Shown: positions 4,950 to 6,130 of the stretch, one piece after another
Numbering within the stretch: the first letter of the stretch is position 1
How the letters are laid out: each line of letters begins with the position of its first letter
DNA from: Melioribacteraceae bacterium
Lineage (GTDB): Bacteria > Bacteroidota > Ignavibacteria > Ignavibacteriales > Melioribacteraceae
NCBI GenBank assembly: GCA_015494845.1
Contig: WGAL01000430.1
Span: 1 to 6,130, forward strand
DNA length: 6,130 nt
Reading direction: 5' to 3'
Position numbers and translations under genes: made by a program
The notes under the pieces: model-generated
Database searches by the model: none
What the model saw: only the letters and a program-made list of their open reading frames with translations
Told to the model about the DNA's origin: nothing

Positions 4950-6130
4950 ATGGCTCCAATGGATGGAATGGCCGCTCAGGGATTGAGCGAGAGTTACGAA
5001 GAACAATTTTCCCGTTTCAGACAAATTGCGCGGGACTTCTTCAAAAACTACGTCAAATTTAACTTCGATTACCTCGATTTTATTAAAGCTGTAACCCGTT
5101 TTTATTCCATTGACCTTCCCAAAGAAATTAACGAATATATAATAACTGTCGATACAGCGCCTTACTTTTGGATTACCGACATACCTTTAATTACTAAAAC
5201 CGAAGAATTTTTCAACAAATTATACCGCGCAGGGGGCGGTCCTGCCAATTATGAGGAATTAAAAAAATACTACACACGCTGGATTACGCAAAAGAACACA
5301 CGCGACAAACAATTCTACACGCTTTCGGCTTTAAATTTGTTGGAAAAAGACCAAATCAAAAGCCATTTTTACAAAAAAATACTGCACGCAAATATTCTGA
5401 TGTTTAATTCCAACGTGCTTGCGTTGGATAAAGCGCTTCAATTGCTGGACGATGCGGACAAAATTTTAAGTTCCGCAAAACTTTCCGACAACTATAAAAA
5501 CGAGCTTCAATATCTTGTTCAACTCTACACAGGTTTTGCTCATTATCGCGGTGAAGATTTCCAAAACGCGCAGAAAAAATTTGAGGATGCGATTTTTATT
5601 AAGAGCAGCGGCGTTTCGGCTCTTTTTTACAATGCCGTAACGAACGCAAAAATGCAAGATTACGATTCGGCGTTGAGCTTGTTACAGCATTTCATAGAAT
5701 ATGATAAGGAACGGTTTAGGTATGCGTTAAAAGTAAGAAGTCTTCCTTTAATTGAGTTCTTTCTGAAAAACGCCCTTGTTTACAATATTTTTTACGAAAA
5801 AACTTTTGTCCCGCTTTCGGCTGAAATTCACGATATGCTTGCTTTTGCGTTCTCTTACGATTCTTCGATTTTGCGTCAGGTTCTTATTAATCTCGGCGAA
5901 TTCGAAAATCTCAAAATGGAAGAATATTTTGACGATTTTATTAACAAACACATCGAATTTCTCAAACGCGTTGCGGCTCACTACAAAGACGGTTCAAACG
6001 CGTTAACTTCCGTAATTGCAAAATATTCCGTTGAAGAATATAACAATATTTTGGAGCGCATAATCGAAAACGCGCGCAAAAAATTCAAAACATCCGTCGA
6101 AGAACGCACAAAGGTTTATGACCATCAGAT
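4950..6130 (+). CDS. Unassigned soluble protein with TPR-like repeats (3' end cut)
   Basis: The frame is open for 393 codons from the ATG at 4950 to the window edge, with no stop. I do not recognise the family. An AGGGAAGAAG stretch (4937-4946) serves as SD; other in-frame ATGs at codons 4 and 7 are possible but further from it. There is no signal peptide or membrane segment in the visible part, so the product is probably cytoplasmic. Residues 1-150 are helical with many aromatics (e.g. DFFKNYVKFNFDYLDF, 29-44) and one glycine break at 95-97. Residues about 189-255 form two TPR-like helical hairpins: YTGFAHYRGEDFQNAQKKFEDAI, then LFYNAVTNAKMQDYDSALSLLQHFI. The last visible part (360-390) is a charged helix that may be a coiled coil. 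TPR units suggest a protein-binding scaffold; the partner is unknown. Base and codon use match the neighbours, so recent transfer is not indicated. Confidence 0.85.
   Translation, partial: MAPMDGMAAQGLSESYEEQFSRFRQIARDFFKNYVKFNFDYLDFIKAVTRFYSIDLPKEINEYIITVDTAPYFWITDIPLITKTEEFFNKLYRAGGGPANYEELKKYYTRWITQKNTRDKQFYTLSALNLLEKDQIKSHFYKKILHANILMFNSNVLALDKALQLLDDADKILSSAKLSDNYKNELQYLVQLYTGFAHYRGEDFQNAQKKFEDAIFIKSSGVSALFYNAVTNAKMQDYDSALSLLQHFIEYDKERFRYALKVRSLPLIEFFLKNALVYNIFYEKTFVPLSAEIHDMLAFAFSYDSSILRQVLINLGEFENLKMEEYFDDFINKHIEFLKRVAAHYKDGSNALTSVIAKYSVEEYNNILERIIENARKKFKTSVEERTKVYDHQ

Noticed and set aside
5466..6006. Minus-strand ORFs (5466-5657, 5748-5981) and a plus-strand ORF (5776-6006)
   Set aside because: They overlap the long TPR-like frame, which has better composition and an SD; they are shadows.
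1..6130. A defence, mobile-element or biosynthetic system
   Set aside because: No integrase, transposase, nuclease-toxin pair, reverse transcriptase, methylase or assembly-line gene is present; the only nuclease is a single PolB-type exonuclease in a housekeeping context.

Overview
The window looks like chromosomal DNA of a diderm bacterium, most likely from the Fibrobacterota-Chlorobiota-Bacteroidota (FCB) group. The outer-membrane barrel protein and the MeaB N-terminal extension resemble, from memory, proteins of Ignavibacteria/Chlorobiota-type organisms. Recognisable Shine-Dalgarno (SD) sequences precede several genes, which argues against classic Bacteroidetes, where they are rare. This placement is an inference; no marker gene fixes it. 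Intergenic DNA is AT-rich, while the coding DNA uses many GCG/CGC-type codons. No rRNA, tRNA, CRISPR array, insertion sequence or integrase is visible.

Layout: five genes lie head to tail on the minus strand and are read from about 4727 down to position 1. They are a secreted outer-membrane beta-barrel protein (4727-4080), a PolB-type DEDDy 3'-5' exonuclease (4062-3358), the MeaB/ArgK G-protein chaperone (3351-2239), transketolase (2064-79) and the first 22 codons of a YjjX-like inosine/xanthosine triphosphatase (68-1, cut by the window edge). The first three are separated by 17 and 6 bp and look like one operon. Transketolase and the YjjX-like gene are 10 bp apart and form a second tight pair. 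Between these groups is a 174-bp gap holding a short GC-rich hairpin attached to three imperfect copies of a GACGCAAAG-like repeat.

On the plus strand, diverging from the barrel gene, a long reading frame starts at 4950 and runs off the right edge. Its 393 visible residues form a soluble, helical protein with a TPR-like pair near the middle; I do not recognise its function. The 222-bp divergent intergenic region holds a 19-bp direct repeat (17/19 identical) at a 30-bp period. This repeat lies inside a possible 18-codon phenylalanine-rich small ORF that has a well-placed SD.

Functionally the window is mostly housekeeping: pentose phosphate metabolism, B12-dependent mutase maintenance, nucleic-acid processing and nucleotide-pool cleaning. 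I see no evidence for a defence system, secretion island or biosynthetic cluster. The items most worth a second look are the repeat-bearing small ORF, the hairpin/GACGCAAAG element and the unassigned TPR protein.
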